A DNA stretch of 64,000 bases from Laribacter hongkongensis DSM 14985. Lineage in GTDB: Bacteria > Pseudomonadota > Gammaproteobacteria > Burkholderiales > Aquaspirillaceae. Location of the stretch: assembly GCF_000423285.1 (NCBI RefSeq), contig NZ_AUHR01000002.1:124001-188000 (forward strand). The letters are read 5' to 3'. The notes under the pieces were generated by a model. It saw only the letters and a list, made by a program, of their open reading frames with translations, ran no database searches and was not told the DNA's origin. Below, piece by piece: positions 1 through 7,845 of this stretch (its first letter is position 1; every line of letters starts with the position of its first letter). Position numbers and translations under genes: made by a program.

Positions 1-267
1 GTATCAAGCCATGTCATGCAGACCCTGTCCGAGCGCGGCTGGGTTGAAGTGATCGGCCACAAGGACGTACCCGGCCGGCCAGGGCTGTACGCCACCACAC
101 ACAAGTTTCTCGATGACCTGGGGTTGAAGTCGCTCAAGGACCTGCCGCCCCTCGCCGACCTGGGCACCCTCGTATTGCCCGAAGCCATGAATACCGCGAC
201 CGGCGCCGAAGCGGCGGCCGCAGACATACAAGAAAGTTCCGAACATGTCGAAACCGAAACACAGTAA
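1..267 (+). CDS. scpB: Segregation and condensation protein ScpB, C-terminal end (partial)
   Basis: The window opens inside this gene; the frame is open from base 1 to the TAA at 265-267. The translated tail contains ERGWVEVIGHKDVPGRP and LYATTHKFLDDLGLKSL, the conserved second winged-helix region of ScpB. ScpB joins ScpA and SMC in the condensin-like complex that compacts and segregates the chromosome. After the conserved block comes an acidic, alanine-rich tail of about 40 residues, common in betaproteobacterial ScpB. The last 23 bases overlap the start of rluB, the usual scpB-rluB arrangement, which suggests translational coupling. The N-terminal part lies outside the window. Confidence 0.9.
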   Translation, partial: VSSHVMQTLSERGWVEVIGHKDVPGRPGLYATTHKFLDDLGLKSLKDLPPLADLGTLVLPEAMNTATGAEAAAADIQESSEHVETETQ

Positions 268-2356
268 CCAGAACACCGCGCGCCAACCCGTCGCGCGGAC
301 CCGCCGTGACCAGCCGCAAGGCGGGTTCGGCCAGTCCGGCAGCGGCGACAAGCGTTCGTTCACCCCGCGTGGCGAGGGTGGCTACAACCGCGGCCCGAAG
401 CCGTTCGGCGGCAACGACGAGCGCCGTGGCGGCGACCGCGGTCGTTTCGAACCGCGTGAAGGCGGTGGTGACCGCAGCCGGTTTGAAAACCGCGAAGGTG
501 GCAACCGTGGCCGTTTTGATTCCCGTGACGGTGGCGACAAGCGCCCGTTCACTCCGCGTGGTGAGGGCGGCTACAACCGCGGCCCGAAGCCGTTTGGTGG
601 CAATGACGAACGCCGTGGCGGTGATCGCGGCCGTTTCGAGCCGCGCGAAGGCGGCAACCGTGGCCGGTTTGATGCCCGCGACGGTGGCGACAAGCGCCCG
701 TTCACGCCGCGTGGCGAGGGTGGCTACAACCGTGGTCCGAAGCCGTTTGGCGGAAATGACGAACGCCGTGGCGGTGACCGCGCTCGTTTCGAGCCGCGCG
801 AAGGCGGCGGTGACCGCAGCCGGTTTGAAAACCGCGAAGGCGGTAACCGTGGCCGGTTTGATGCCCGCGACGGTGGCGACAAGCGCCCGTTCACGCCGCG
901 TGGCGAGGGTGGCTACAACCGCGGCCCGAAGCCGTTTGGCGGCAACGATGAACGCCGTGGCGGTGACCGCACTCGCTTCGAGCCGCGTGAAGGCGGTGGT
1001 GACCGTAGCCGGTTCGACAACCGCGGCCGGTTTGATTCCCGTGACGGTGGCGACAAGCGCCCGTTCACGCCGCATGGAGAAGGTGGCTACAACCGCGGTC
1101 CGAAGCCGTTCGGCGGCAACGACGAACGCCGTGGTGGTGATCGCGGCCGCTTCGAGCCGCGCGAAGGCGGTGGTGACCGTAGCCGGTTCGACAACCGCGA
1201 AGGTGGCAACCGTGGCCGTTTTGATTCCCGTGACGGTGGCGACAAGCGCCCGTTCACGCCGCGTGGAGAAGGTGGCTACAACCGCGGCCCGAAGCCGTTT
1301 GGCGGCAATGACGAACGCCGTGGCGGTGATCGCGGCCGTTTCGAGCCGCGCGAAGGCGGTGGTGACCGCAGCCGGTTCGACAACCGCGAAGGCGGCAACC
1401 GTGGCCGGTTTGATTCCCGCGACGGAGGCGACAAGCGCCCGTTCACCCCGCGTGGTGAGGGCGGCAAGAAGCCGGCTGCACCGGTACCGTTGACCTCGCG
1501 AGCCAAGCGCATGCCGCAGCGTCACCTGTCGGACAAGATTGAAAACAAGATGCAGAAGCTGCGCGAGCAGCGCATCGACCCCAGCGTGTCGCTCAACGAA
1601 ATGCGCCTGCAAAAGGCACTGGCGCTGGCGGGCCTCGGCTCGCGGCGCGACATGGACGAGCTGGTGGCGGCCGGTCGCGTCAGCATCAATGGTGCCGTGG
1701 CCGAGCTGGGCGCACGGGTCAGGCCGGGTGACAAGGTGCGGGTTGACAGCAAACCGGTGCTGATCCGCTGGCCTGACCGTCTGCCGCGCGTGATCGTCTA
1801 CCACAAGCAGGAAGGCGAAATCGTCACCCGTGACGATCCGGAAGGCCGGACCACCGTGTTCGACCGCCTGCCGCAGACCCGCAGCAGCAAGTGGGTGGCG
1901 ATCGGCCGCCTGGACGTCAATACGTCCGGCCTGCTGATCTTCACCACCTCGGGTGATCTGGCCAACCGCATGACGCACCCGAGCTTCGAAGTCGAGCGCG
2001 AGTACGCCGTACGCGTGCTGGGCAAACTGACGCCGGAGCAGATGAAGGAAACCACGGCCGGCGTGCAGCTGGACGACGGTCCGGCCAGCTTCCAGTTCAT
2101 CCGCGAGGATGACGACAAGGAAGACAGCGTCAACCACTGGTACCGGGTCGGTATCCGTGAAGGCCGCAACCGCGAAGTGCGCCGCATGTTCGAGCATTTC
2201 GGCCTGACGGTCAGCCGCCTGATGCGCGTGCGCTTTGGCATCGTGACGCTGCCAAGCCGCCTCAAGCGTGGCCAGTTCTACGAGCTGAACGAGCTGGAGG
2301 TCAGCAAGCTGATGCACTGGTCCGGCCTGACCATGGCCGGTACCCGCGCCGATTGA
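245..2356 (+). CDS. rluB: 23S rRNA pseudouridine synthase RluB with a long Arg/Gly-rich repeat extension
   Basis: The enzyme makes pseudouridine 2605 in 23S rRNA. The C-terminal 260 or so residues are a complete RsuA/RluB enzyme: an S4 RNA-binding domain from about residue 452 (MRLQKALALAGLGSRRDMD) and the catalytic block GRLDVNTSGLLIFTTSGDL, with the nucleophile Asp near residue 557. EGRNREVRRMFEHFGL is the conserved C-terminal motif. Before it lie about 410 residues of low-complexity sequence built from near-identical units rich in Arg, Gly, Asp and Phe. E. coli RluB is about 290 residues; this one is 703. The ATG at 245 overlaps scpB by 23 nt. N-terminal basic extensions are common in betaproteobacterial RluB, but the tandem repetition here is unusually regular. 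The extension may bind RNA like RGG tracts (inference). Confidence 0.93.
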   Translation: MSKPKHSNQNTARQPVARTRRDQPQGGFGQSGSGDKRSFTPRGEGGYNRGPKPFGGNDERRGGDRGRFEPREGGGDRSRFENREGGNRGRFDSRDGGDKRPFTPRGEGGYNRGPKPFGGNDERRGGDRGRFEPREGGNRGRFDARDGGDKRPFTPRGEGGYNRGPKPFGGNDERRGGDRARFEPREGGGDRSRFENREGGNRGRFDARDGGDKRPFTPRGEGGYNRGPKPFGGNDERRGGDRTRFEPREGGGDRSRFDNRGRFDSRDGGDKRPFTPHGEGGYNRGPKPFGGNDERRGGDRGRFEPREGGGDRSRFDNREGGNRGRFDSRDGGDKRPFTPRGEGGYNRGPKPFGGNDERRGGDRGRFEPREGGGDRSRFDNREGGNRGRFDSRDGGDKRPFTPRGEGGKKPAAPVPLTSRAKRMPQRHLSDKIENKMQKLREQRIDPSVSLNEMRLQKALALAGLGSRRDMDELVAAGRVSINGAVAELGARVRPGDKVRVDSKPVLIRWPDRLPRVIVYHKQEGEIVTRDDPEGRTTVFDRLPQTRSSKWVAIGRLDVNTSGLLIFTTSGDLANRMTHPSFEVEREYAVRVLGKLTPEQMKETTAGVQLDDGPASFQFIREDDDKEDSVNHWYRVGIREGRNREVRRMFEHFGLTVSRLMRVRFGIVTLPSRLKRGQFYELNELEVSKLMHWSGLTMAGTRAD
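344..1468 (+). repeat. 189-bp in-frame tandem repeat inside rluB
   Basis: The same position of successive units falls at 381, 570, 723, 912, 1086, 1275 and 1464, giving spacings of 189, 153, 189, 174, 189 and 189 bp. That is six full or nearly full units plus a truncated seventh. The two short units lack 36 bp (12 residues) and 15 bp (5 residues), so all length changes keep the frame. Each unit encodes DKRPFTPRGEGGYNRGPKPF, then GGNDERRGGDRGRFEPREGG and NRGRFDSRDGG. Units 5 and 6 are almost identical at DNA level, which points to recent expansion by slippage or unequal crossover. Confidence 0.95.
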
Positions 2357-2451
2357 CGGTGTTCCGGTACCGCCAGTCTGCCTGTTCAGCCCGGGACAAG
2401 GCAGCTGCGGCAGACTGTGTGGTACGTCAACGTGATTACCAGAACCTGCTC

Positions 2452-2928
2452 ATGAAAGTTTTGTCCCTGCGTCATGCTGCGGTACCGGTGCTTGCCCTGG
2501 CCATCCTGGCCGGGTGCGGGCAGTCAGAGCCGGCGCCGCAGCCGGTGGCTGCTCCGGCACCTGTTGCCGTTCCTGAACCGGCCGTTCCGGCGCCCGGTGC
2601 CGGCAGCCGGGCCCGCTTTGTCGGCGAGTTCCGCGGCCTCTTGCCGTGTGCTTCGTGTTCCGGCATTGATACCCGGCTGTCGCTCCTGGCTGACGGCAGC
2701 TTTACGCTGCATGAAACCTATGAAGGTGCCAGGGACGAAAACGCCAGTTTCACCACCAAAGGGGCATGGAAGCTGGTGCCGGATGATGCCAACAGGATCA
2801 AGCTGACTGTGGCCAATGCACCTGATGAGACACGTTATTTCGAGTTGGTGGGCGTGAACCTGGAAATGCTTGACCGGGAAGGACGCAAGGTCGAAAGTCA
2901 GCTTGATTACACCCTCAAGCGCCAGTAG
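2452..2928 (+). CDS. NlpE-like outer-membrane lipoprotein
   Basis: A 158-residue protein starting with MKVLSLRHAAVPVLALAILA and a lipobox LAGC, so it is predicted to be lipid-modified at the Cys after cleavage. A Pro/Ala-rich linker of about 40 residues follows. The folded part begins RFVGEFRGLLPCASCSGID, which matches the N-terminal domain of NlpE, including its CxxC pair, and continues with beta-strand-rich sequence (LSLLADGSFTLHETYEG). NlpE senses lipoprotein-transport and copper stress at the envelope through Cpx in E. coli; whether this copy signals is unknown. The frame is open further upstream, but the ATG at 2452 is the only start giving a signal peptide. It lies about 95 bases after rluB on the same strand. 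Confidence 0.8.
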   Translation: MKVLSLRHAAVPVLALAILAGCGQSEPAPQPVAAPAPVAVPEPAVPAPGAGSRARFVGEFRGLLPCASCSGIDTRLSLLADGSFTLHETYEGARDENASFTTKGAWKLVPDDANRIKLTVANAPDETRYFELVGVNLEMLDREGRKVESQLDYTLKRQ

Positions 2929-3000
2929 GCGCTGGCTGTCCGGTATGCGTGCGCCGTTGCCCTGTCAGGCAGCGGCGCAGCCTTTTGCGAAAGACGCTGC

Positions 3001-3558
3001 ATGAGCAAAGCCTTTACCCGCGAAGACGACGAACAACCTGATGACGACCTGCCGGCCGAGCAGCGCCTGCCCCGGTCGACCAAGAACTATCTGACGCCGG
3101 CCGGCTGGCAGCGCATGAAAGACGAGCTGTACCGGCTCGTCAATCACGAGCGGCCGGAAGTCACGCAGGTGGTCAACTGGGCTGCCGGCAATGGCGACCG
3201 CTCGGAAAACGGCGATTACATCTACGGCAAGCGCCGGCTGCGTGAAATCGACCGGCGCATCCGCTTTCTGACCAAGCGGCTGGAAATTGCCGAGGTGGTC
3301 GATCCGGAGCGGCGCGAAGCCACCGACCAGGTGTTTTTCGGTGCCACGGTGGTGATGCTGCGCGGTGATGGCAGCGAGCAGACCGTGTCCATCGTCGGCG
3401 TGGACGAACTGGACCTGAGCCGGGGTCACATCAGCTGGATTTCACCGATTGCCCGCACGCTGCTCAAGGCGCGTGAAGGCGATGTGGTGTGGTTCCGCGG
3501 CCCGGACGGCGAGGAAGAAATCGAAATTCTTGAAGTGCGCTACGAGCGCATAGGTTAG
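3001..3558 (+). CDS. greB: Transcription elongation factor GreB
   Basis: 185 residues. The protein rescues backtracked RNA polymerase by stimulating transcript cleavage in the secondary channel. The N-terminal coiled coil contains TPAGWQRMKDELYRLVNHERP and the tip GDRSENGDY, whose acidic residues coordinate the catalytic metal. The C-terminal FKBP-like domain contains ISWISPIARTLLKAREGD. The first 25 residues are an acidic extension (REDDEQPDDD) before the usual Gre start. GreB rather than GreA is suggested by YIYGKRRLREIDRRIRFLTKRLE, with its longer basic patch. The start ATG at 3001 has only a weak upstream ribosome site. Confidence 0.93.
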   Translation: MSKAFTREDDEQPDDDLPAEQRLPRSTKNYLTPAGWQRMKDELYRLVNHERPEVTQVVNWAAGNGDRSENGDYIYGKRRLREIDRRIRFLTKRLEIAEVVDPERREATDQVFFGATVVMLRGDGSEQTVSIVGVDELDLSRGHISWISPIARTLLKAREGDVVWFRGPDGEEEIEILEVRYERIG

Positions 3559-3601
3559 GTGTCAACGCCCCGCATCCGGGGCCAGTCGTACAGGAAAGAA
3601 A

Positions 3602-3886
3602 ATGGCAAGCAAACTATTGCGGATTCACGGCAAGGTGCAAGGTGTCTACTACCGCGACAATACCGTGGCGATGGCCCGGGCAGCGGGCGTGGCAGGCTGG
3701 GTACGCAATCGCAGTGACGGAACCGTCGAAGCCCTGGTCGAAGGCTCGGCCGAGCAGCTCGAGCGCATGCTCGCCTGGGCGCATCGCGGCCCGGAGGCCG
3801 CACGGGTGGACCGGATCGACATCAGCGAAGGACACCAGGCCGGAGAACCGGTCTGCATGCCGTTCGATCGGCTGCCGACCCTGTAG
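3602..3886 (+). CDS. acyP: Acylphosphatase
   Basis: A 94-residue enzyme that hydrolyses the carboxyl-phosphate bond of acyl phosphates. The signature GKVQGVYYR holds the phosphate-binding Arg18, and GWVRNRSDGTVEA holds the catalytic Asn36. Length matches the family. It follows greB by about 43 bases with a good ribosome site (AGGAAAG) before the ATG, so the two are probably cotranscribed. A strong hairpin terminator follows. Confidence 0.95.
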   Translation: MASKLLRIHGKVQGVYYRDNTVAMARAAGVAGWVRNRSDGTVEALVEGSAEQLERMLAWAHRGPEAARVDRIDISEGHQAGEPVCMPFDRLPTL

Positions 3887-3902
3887 CCAGCCCTCCCGGT
3901 TC

Positions 3903-3938
3903 AGACAAAACGCCCGGCCAGTGTGCCGGGCGTTCTGT
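3903..3938. terminator. Bidirectional terminator between acyP and the manganese exporter
   Basis: A long inverted repeat with core arms CGCCCGGC and GCCGGGCG around a short loop, extended by A-rich sequence on the left and T-rich sequence on the right. It lies between the converging acyP and the minus-strand exporter and could serve both. Confidence 0.8.
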
Positions 3939-4050
3939 CTGGTGCTGTGCAGGCCACAAGGCTTGCCGTACCGGTTTTGTCCGCCTGCGGCAGCCGCAAC
4001 GGCACGAAACCGGTACGGCGGGATTGCCGCAGACGGGCATGGTGGTCGTG

Positions 4051-4626
4051 TCACATCCCGAACGAGACGCCCAGCGCGGCGGCAATGCCGAGCAGGGCGA
4101 AGAGACAGGACGACACCACGTTCACCGTGCGCCGGGGCAGTGCGGTGGCAGCCCGGTGGCCCAGCCACACGGCCGGTACGTTGGCCAGCATCATGCCCAG
4201 CGTCGTACCGACGACTACGGCCATCAGGGAATCGTACTTGACGGCCAGCATGACCGTGGCGATCTGGGTCTTGTCACCCATCTCGGCCATGAAGAACGCC
4301 AGCAGGGTCGCCATGAAAACGCCGGCATTGTCGCGGATCTTCAGCTCGTCTTCGTCGATCTTGTCGGGAACCAGCATCCAGGCAGCCATGGCGATGAACG
4401 AGACGGCCAGGAGCCAGCGCATCGTTTCCGGTGCCACCAGCGTGACCAGCCAGGCGCCAAGACTGCCGGCGATGGCGTGGTTCAGCACGGTGGCCACGAA
4501 AATGCCGGCCACGATCGGCCATGGTTTCCGGAAACGGGCGGCCAAGAGCAGGGCCAGCAGCTGGGTTTTGTCACCGATTTCGGCCAGCGCCACAATGCCG
4601 GTGGACATCAGGAGTGCGTAAAGCAT
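4051..4626 (-). CDS. mneA: TMEM165/Gdt1-family (UPF0016) manganese exporter
   Basis: 191 residues, nearly all hydrophobic, with six predicted membrane segments in two inverted halves. Each half carries the family signature: ALAEIGDKTQLLALLLA near the start and FFMAEMGDKTQIATVMLA in the middle. These E-x-G-D-K-T motifs form the cation site in the Gdt1/TMEM165 family, whose bacterial members export Mn2+. The start is the ATG at 4626, which gives MLYALLMSTG; the frame is open upstream, but that part is the riboswitch and not protein. The manganese role is supported by the yybP-ykoY-type leader immediately upstream. Confidence 0.9.
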   Translation of the reverse strand: MLYALLMSTGIVALAEIGDKTQLLALLLAARFRKPWPIVAGIFVATVLNHAIAGSLGAWLVTLVAPETMRWLLAVSFIAMAAWMLVPDKIDEDELKIRDNAGVFMATLLAFFMAEMGDKTQIATVMLAVKYDSLMAVVVGTTLGMMLANVPAVWLGHRAATALPRRTVNVVSSCLFALLGIAAALGVSFGM

Positions 4627-4634
4627 GAGGACAT

Positions 4635-4679
4635 CCCGAGGCTCGTGACGGACACCATGACGCACGCGGCCGAGCCTCG
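4635..4679 (-). promoter_or_regulatory. Start-proximal hairpin of the riboswitch expression platform
   Basis: On the minus strand CGAGGCTCG (4679-4671) can pair with CGAGCCTCG (4645-4637), closing a hairpin that ends a few bases before the exporter start region. It lies between the aptamer and the start codon, where a hairpin could hide or release the ribosome site. There is no T-run, so translational rather than transcriptional control is more likely (inference). Confidence 0.55.
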
Positions 4680-4682
4680 ATG

Positions 4683-4806
4683 AGAGCCGGCGTGCATCAT
4701 GGGTCTTGCCGCAGTCCGTTCGGGACTGTTGCGCGCCATGGTCGCAGACCAAGTGTGTTGACGCGCACCTGCGGCCATCAAGCCGCGCCGGCTACTCCCC
4801 CAGGAC
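4683..4806 (-). ncRNA. yybP-ykoY manganese riboswitch aptamer
   Basis: Read on the minus strand, the leader contains the conserved elements of this Mn2+-sensing class in order: GGGGAGTAG (4800-4792), CGTCAACA followed by ACTTGGTC (about 4762-4747), and GGCAAGACCC (4710-4701). In other bacteria this riboswitch controls manganese exporters and UPF0016 proteins, so its place before the mneA-like gene makes functional sense: high Mn2+ should switch on export. The call is from conserved bases and context; no covariance search was possible. Confidence 0.85.
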
Positions 4807-4928
4807 GGAAGAAAAGCGGGGCGGATTGTAGCGGCGGTGGCGCGTGAGGTCAAAGCCGGCATTCAGGTCGTGTTTGCACAAGGCATAATTCCTGAGTAAA
4901 TTGCTCGGAAATAACCGGAGAGGCTGTC

Positions 4929-6158
4929 ATGAACAAACTGTCGCTGGACAAGAGCCGCATCAAGATCGTTCTTCTGGAGGGCATTCACGACAGCGCCGTG
5001 CGGGCGCTGGCCGCCGACGGCTACACGCAGGTCGTGCGTCATGCCAGGTCGCTGACCGGTCCGGCCTTGCAGGAGGCGCTGGCCGACGCACATTTTGTCG
5101 GCATCCGCTCGCGTACCGGCCTGACCGAGGAAGTCCTGGCTGCGGCTCCGAAGCTGACCGGCGTGGGCTGCTTCTGCATCGGCACCAACCAGGTCGACCT
5201 GGCTGCGGCTGCCCGGCGGGGCATTCCGGTGTTCAACGCACCGTTTTCCAATACCCGGTCGGTGGCCGAGCTGGTGATTGCCGAAGCCGTCATGCTGATG
5301 CGCGGCATTCCCGAACGCAGTGCACTGGCGCACCGCGGTGGCTGGCAGAAATCAGCCGATGGCAGTTTCGAGGTCCGCGGCAAAACGCTGGGCATCGTCG
5401 GCTACGGCCATATCGGCACGCAGGTCGGCATCCTCGCCGAGGCGCTGGGCATGCGCGTGACGTATTTCGATGTGGAAGCCCGGCTGCCGCTGGGTAATGC
5501 CAGTGCAGCCGCTTCGCTGGACGAACTGCTGGAAAACGCCGATGTCGTGACCCTGCATGTGCCGGAAACACCGGCCACCCACAACATGATCGGTGCAGCG
5601 CAGCTGGCCCAGATGAAGCCCGGCGCGCGCCTGATCAATGCGTCGCGCGGCACGGTGATTGATCTTGAGGCACTGGCCGTGCTGCTGCGCGAAGGCTATC
5701 TGTCAGGTGCGGCCATCGACGTTTTTCCGGTCGAGCCCAAAGGCAATGACGATGAATTCGTCAGCCCGCTGCGGGGGCTGGACAACGTGATCCTGACTCC
5801 GCACATCGGCGGCAGCACGGTGGAGGCACAAGCCAATATCGGTGCCGAGGTAGCGGCCAAGCTGATCCGCTATTCCAACAACGGCTCGACCCTGAGTGCG
5901 GTCAATTTTCCCGAGGTATCGCTGCCCGAGCAGCGCGGGCACACCCGCCTGTTGCACATTCACCGCAATCAGCCCGGCGTGCTGGCGGCCATCAACGACT
6001 GCTTTGGCCGGCAGGGCATCAACATCGCGGCCCAATACCTGCAAACCTCGCCGGAACTGGGCTATGTGGTGATTGATACCGACAGTCCGGTGCCGGAGTC
6101 GCTGCTGGCCGGGCTGGAGGCGCTGGACGGCACCTTGCGCTGCCGCCTGTTGTACTGA
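4929..6158 (+). CDS. serA: D-3-phosphoglycerate dehydrogenase
   Basis: 409 residues. It oxidises 3-phosphoglycerate to 3-phosphohydroxypyruvate, the first step of serine synthesis. The NAD-binding loop GYGHIG is at residues 158-163. The catalytic triad is Arg240 (in NASRGT), Glu269 (FPVEP) and His292 (TPHIGGS). The last 75 or so residues form an ACT domain (HTRLLHIHRNQPGVLAAIND), as in the serine-inhibited E. coli type, so feedback inhibition by L-serine is likely. The ATG at 4929 follows a GGAGAGG ribosome site. A hairpin with a T-run follows the stop codon. Confidence 0.95.
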   Translation: MNKLSLDKSRIKIVLLEGIHDSAVRALAADGYTQVVRHARSLTGPALQEALADAHFVGIRSRTGLTEEVLAAAPKLTGVGCFCIGTNQVDLAAAARRGIPVFNAPFSNTRSVAELVIAEAVMLMRGIPERSALAHRGGWQKSADGSFEVRGKTLGIVGYGHIGTQVGILAEALGMRVTYFDVEARLPLGNASAAASLDELLENADVVTLHVPETPATHNMIGAAQLAQMKPGARLINASRGTVIDLEALAVLLREGYLSGAAIDVFPVEPKGNDDEFVSPLRGLDNVILTPHIGGSTVEAQANIGAEVAAKLIRYSNNGSTLSAVNFPEVSLPEQRGHTRLLHIHRNQPGVLAAINDCFGRQGINIAAQYLQTSPELGYVVIDTDSPVPESLLAGLEALDGTLRCRLLY

Positions 6159-6176
6159 GGAACCGCGCGGGATGCA

Positions 6177-6206
6177 AAAAGCCGGGTCCGTGCGACCCGG
6201 CTTTTT
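6177..6206. terminator. Terminator after serA
   Basis: AAAAGCCGGGTC and GACCCGGCTTTTT pair around a 5-base loop. The A-tract and T-tract make it usable from both strands; it lies between serA and the converging hslO. Confidence 0.88.
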
Positions 6207-6288
6207 CCGTCGAACCCGCCCGCAGTACCCGTCGGTACCGTGTGGCGGGCTGGCGTTGCCCGTTGCCAGACCGGGCCGCAAAGGCCGA

Positions 6289-7164
6289 TCAGTGGCGGGT
6301 GGCCTGGCCGTCGTCTTCCCCGGCCGGTTCGCTGAACATGCCGGCTGCGTCTTCCTCGTCAAACACATAGGACTGGCGGCAGAATTCGCAGGCGATTTCC
6401 ACGCTGCCCTGTTCGGTGATGATGCTGTCCACTTCTTCGCGCCCCAGCAGTTTCAGCATGCCGCCGACGCGCTCGCGCGAGCAGCTGCAGGCAAAGCTGA
6501 CGGCTTCGGGCTCGAACACCCGCACGTCTTCCTGATGGTACAGGCGGTGCAGGATGTCGGTAGCGGCCAGTTGCCGCAGCTCTTCGGCCTTGAGGGTTTC
6601 GGTCAGCTGCACCACGCGCGGCCAGCCGTCTTCGTCGCCGTGTCCTTCGGGCAGGCGCTGGATCAGGATGCCGGCAGCGCAATCGGTACCGGCAGCGAGC
6701 ACCAGACGGGTATCGAGCTGCACCGAGGCCTGCATGTAGTGCGTCAGCAGGCTGGCAACCGAGCCGCCTTCCAGTCCGACGATGCCCTGGTACGGCTCCT
6801 GGCCATTGCCGGGATCCAGTGTCAGCACGCACTGGCCTTGGCCTGCCAGCGTGGCCAGGTCGGCTTCGGGCGGGATGTCACCCTGCCAGCGGGCGGTGGC
6901 GCGCAGGGTCCGGTTGGCGGCGTCGATTTCCACCACCAGCAGCGTGACCGGGCCGCTGCCCTGGACTTGCAGGATCAGCTGGCCGTCGAACTTGAGGTTG
7001 GCCGCCAGCAGCATGCCGGCCGCTGCCAGCTCGCCCAGACGGTCACGCAGGGCCGCAGGGTAGGGGTGACGCGCCAGGATTTCGCGCCAGCTGTCGTCAA
7101 GGCGCACATGGGCGCCACGAGCCGGAGCGGAGTCAAAGAGGAAGCGTTGCAGGGAATCTTTCAT
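6289..7164 (-). CDS. hslO: Redox-regulated chaperone Hsp33
   Basis: 291 residues. Hsp33 is a cytoplasmic holdase activated by oxidative unfolding. The C-terminal zinc centre is present: FACSCSRERV gives the CxC pair and EIACEFCRQSY the CxxC pair, so the redox switch is intact. The N-terminal half carries the substrate-binding core (LRDRLGELAAAGMLLAANLKF). The length is typical. It starts 26 bases after the proteasome-like gene on the same strand, so the two are probably an operon that links holding and breakdown of damaged proteins. Confidence 0.95.
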   Translation of the reverse strand: MKDSLQRFLFDSAPARGAHVRLDDSWREILARHPYPAALRDRLGELAAAGMLLAANLKFDGQLILQVQGSGPVTLLVVEIDAANRTLRATARWQGDIPPEADLATLAGQGQCVLTLDPGNGQEPYQGIVGLEGGSVASLLTHYMQASVQLDTRLVLAAGTDCAAGILIQRLPEGHGDEDGWPRVVQLTETLKAEELRQLAATDILHRLYHQEDVRVFEPEAVSFACSCSRERVGGMLKLLGREEVDSIITEQGSVEIACEFCRQSYVFDEEDAAGMFSEPAGEDDGQATRH

Positions 7165-7190
7165 TCACGGATCTTTCTGTCGTACCGGAC

Positions 7191-7763
7191 CTACTCGGCA
7201 GCGAGCCGGGTGGTGAAAAGCGTCATGGGCAGGCTGGTGCCGACGTCGAATTCGCAGCCGGCCTGCACGCCCAGCTGGGCGATTTCTGCGGCACCTTCCA
7301 GCTGCGGCCAGGCGGCCCACATGGCGCCTACGGCGTAGTCGCGGCCGGAGCCGATGGCCCAGAACTGGTTGAATTCATACACTTCCCGCATCGAATAGAC
7401 GGCGAAGATGCCGTGCGGATTGGCAATCAGCACGGTCATCTGGCTGGATTCGTACGGGTCATCCTCTTCTTCTTCCGTCTTGAGGAAGAAGTCGTCTTTC
7501 AGTTTGGGATGCAGTTTGCGAAACGTCTCGAAAATCGCCGGGCGGCTGTCGAACTGGCGGCTTTTCAGTCTGGACAGTGCGGCCTGCAACACGAGGTCGT
7601 GCGCAGCCGAGCCGGAAATGGCAAAAAAACTGCCGTCGAGTTCAAAAATCTTGTTCGAGCGGGCGTCGTGCGTGGCGGTGAGGCGGGTGTCGCCGAAGGT
7701 GGATTGGCAGTCTGCGGCAATCGCTACCTCGCGGCCTTTTTTCACCACGGTGATCGTGGTCAT
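7191..7763 (-). CDS. Betaproteobacterial proteasome homologue (BPH), HslV-like peptidase
   Basis: 190 residues of the Ntn-hydrolase proteasome fold. From the ATG at 7763 the protein begins MTTITVVKKGREVAIAADC. Met removal would expose Thr1, the expected nucleophile, and Asp17 is in place as in HslV. The Lys33 equivalent appears displaced by about four residues (SNKIFEL). An upstream in-frame start would bury the Thr behind 35 residues, so the internal ATG is preferred. BPH is a separate family from HslV and Anbu found mainly in Betaproteobacteria; no HslU-type ATPase is next to it. Annotation pipelines may mislabel it. It is divergent from the glutathione transferase gene and probably cotranscribed with hslO. 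Confidence 0.82.
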   Translation of the reverse strand: MTTITVVKKGREVAIAADCQSTFGDTRLTATHDARSNKIFELDGSFFAISGSAAHDLVLQAALSRLKSRQFDSRPAIFETFRKLHPKLKDDFFLKTEEEEDDPYESSQMTVLIANPHGIFAVYSMREVYEFNQFWAIGSGRDYAVGAMWAAWPQLEGAAEIAQLGVQAGCEFDVGTSLPMTLFTTRLAAE

Positions 7764-7845
7764 GGCTGGCTTTCGGGCGGAGGCAAAGCGGGTAAGATAG
7801 CGCCTTAACGACAAATTACAAGCCGCCAGGGCAAGGGAGCGTGAC

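Noticed and set aside
344-1468. Regular direct repeats that could suggest a CRISPR array
   Set aside because: Unit length is 189 bp with no unique spacers, the repeats are in frame inside rluB, and no cas gene is near.
134-2317. A long minus-strand open frame opposite rluB
   Set aside because: It mirrors the repeat tract and the RluB domain; its Ala/Thr/Arg-rich sequence has no family motif. The plus strand has the S4 and catalytic motifs.
4051-4752. Longer start for the manganese exporter
   Set aside because: The extra 42 codons read through the riboswitch and give a non-homologous, Arg-rich stretch before the first membrane helix.
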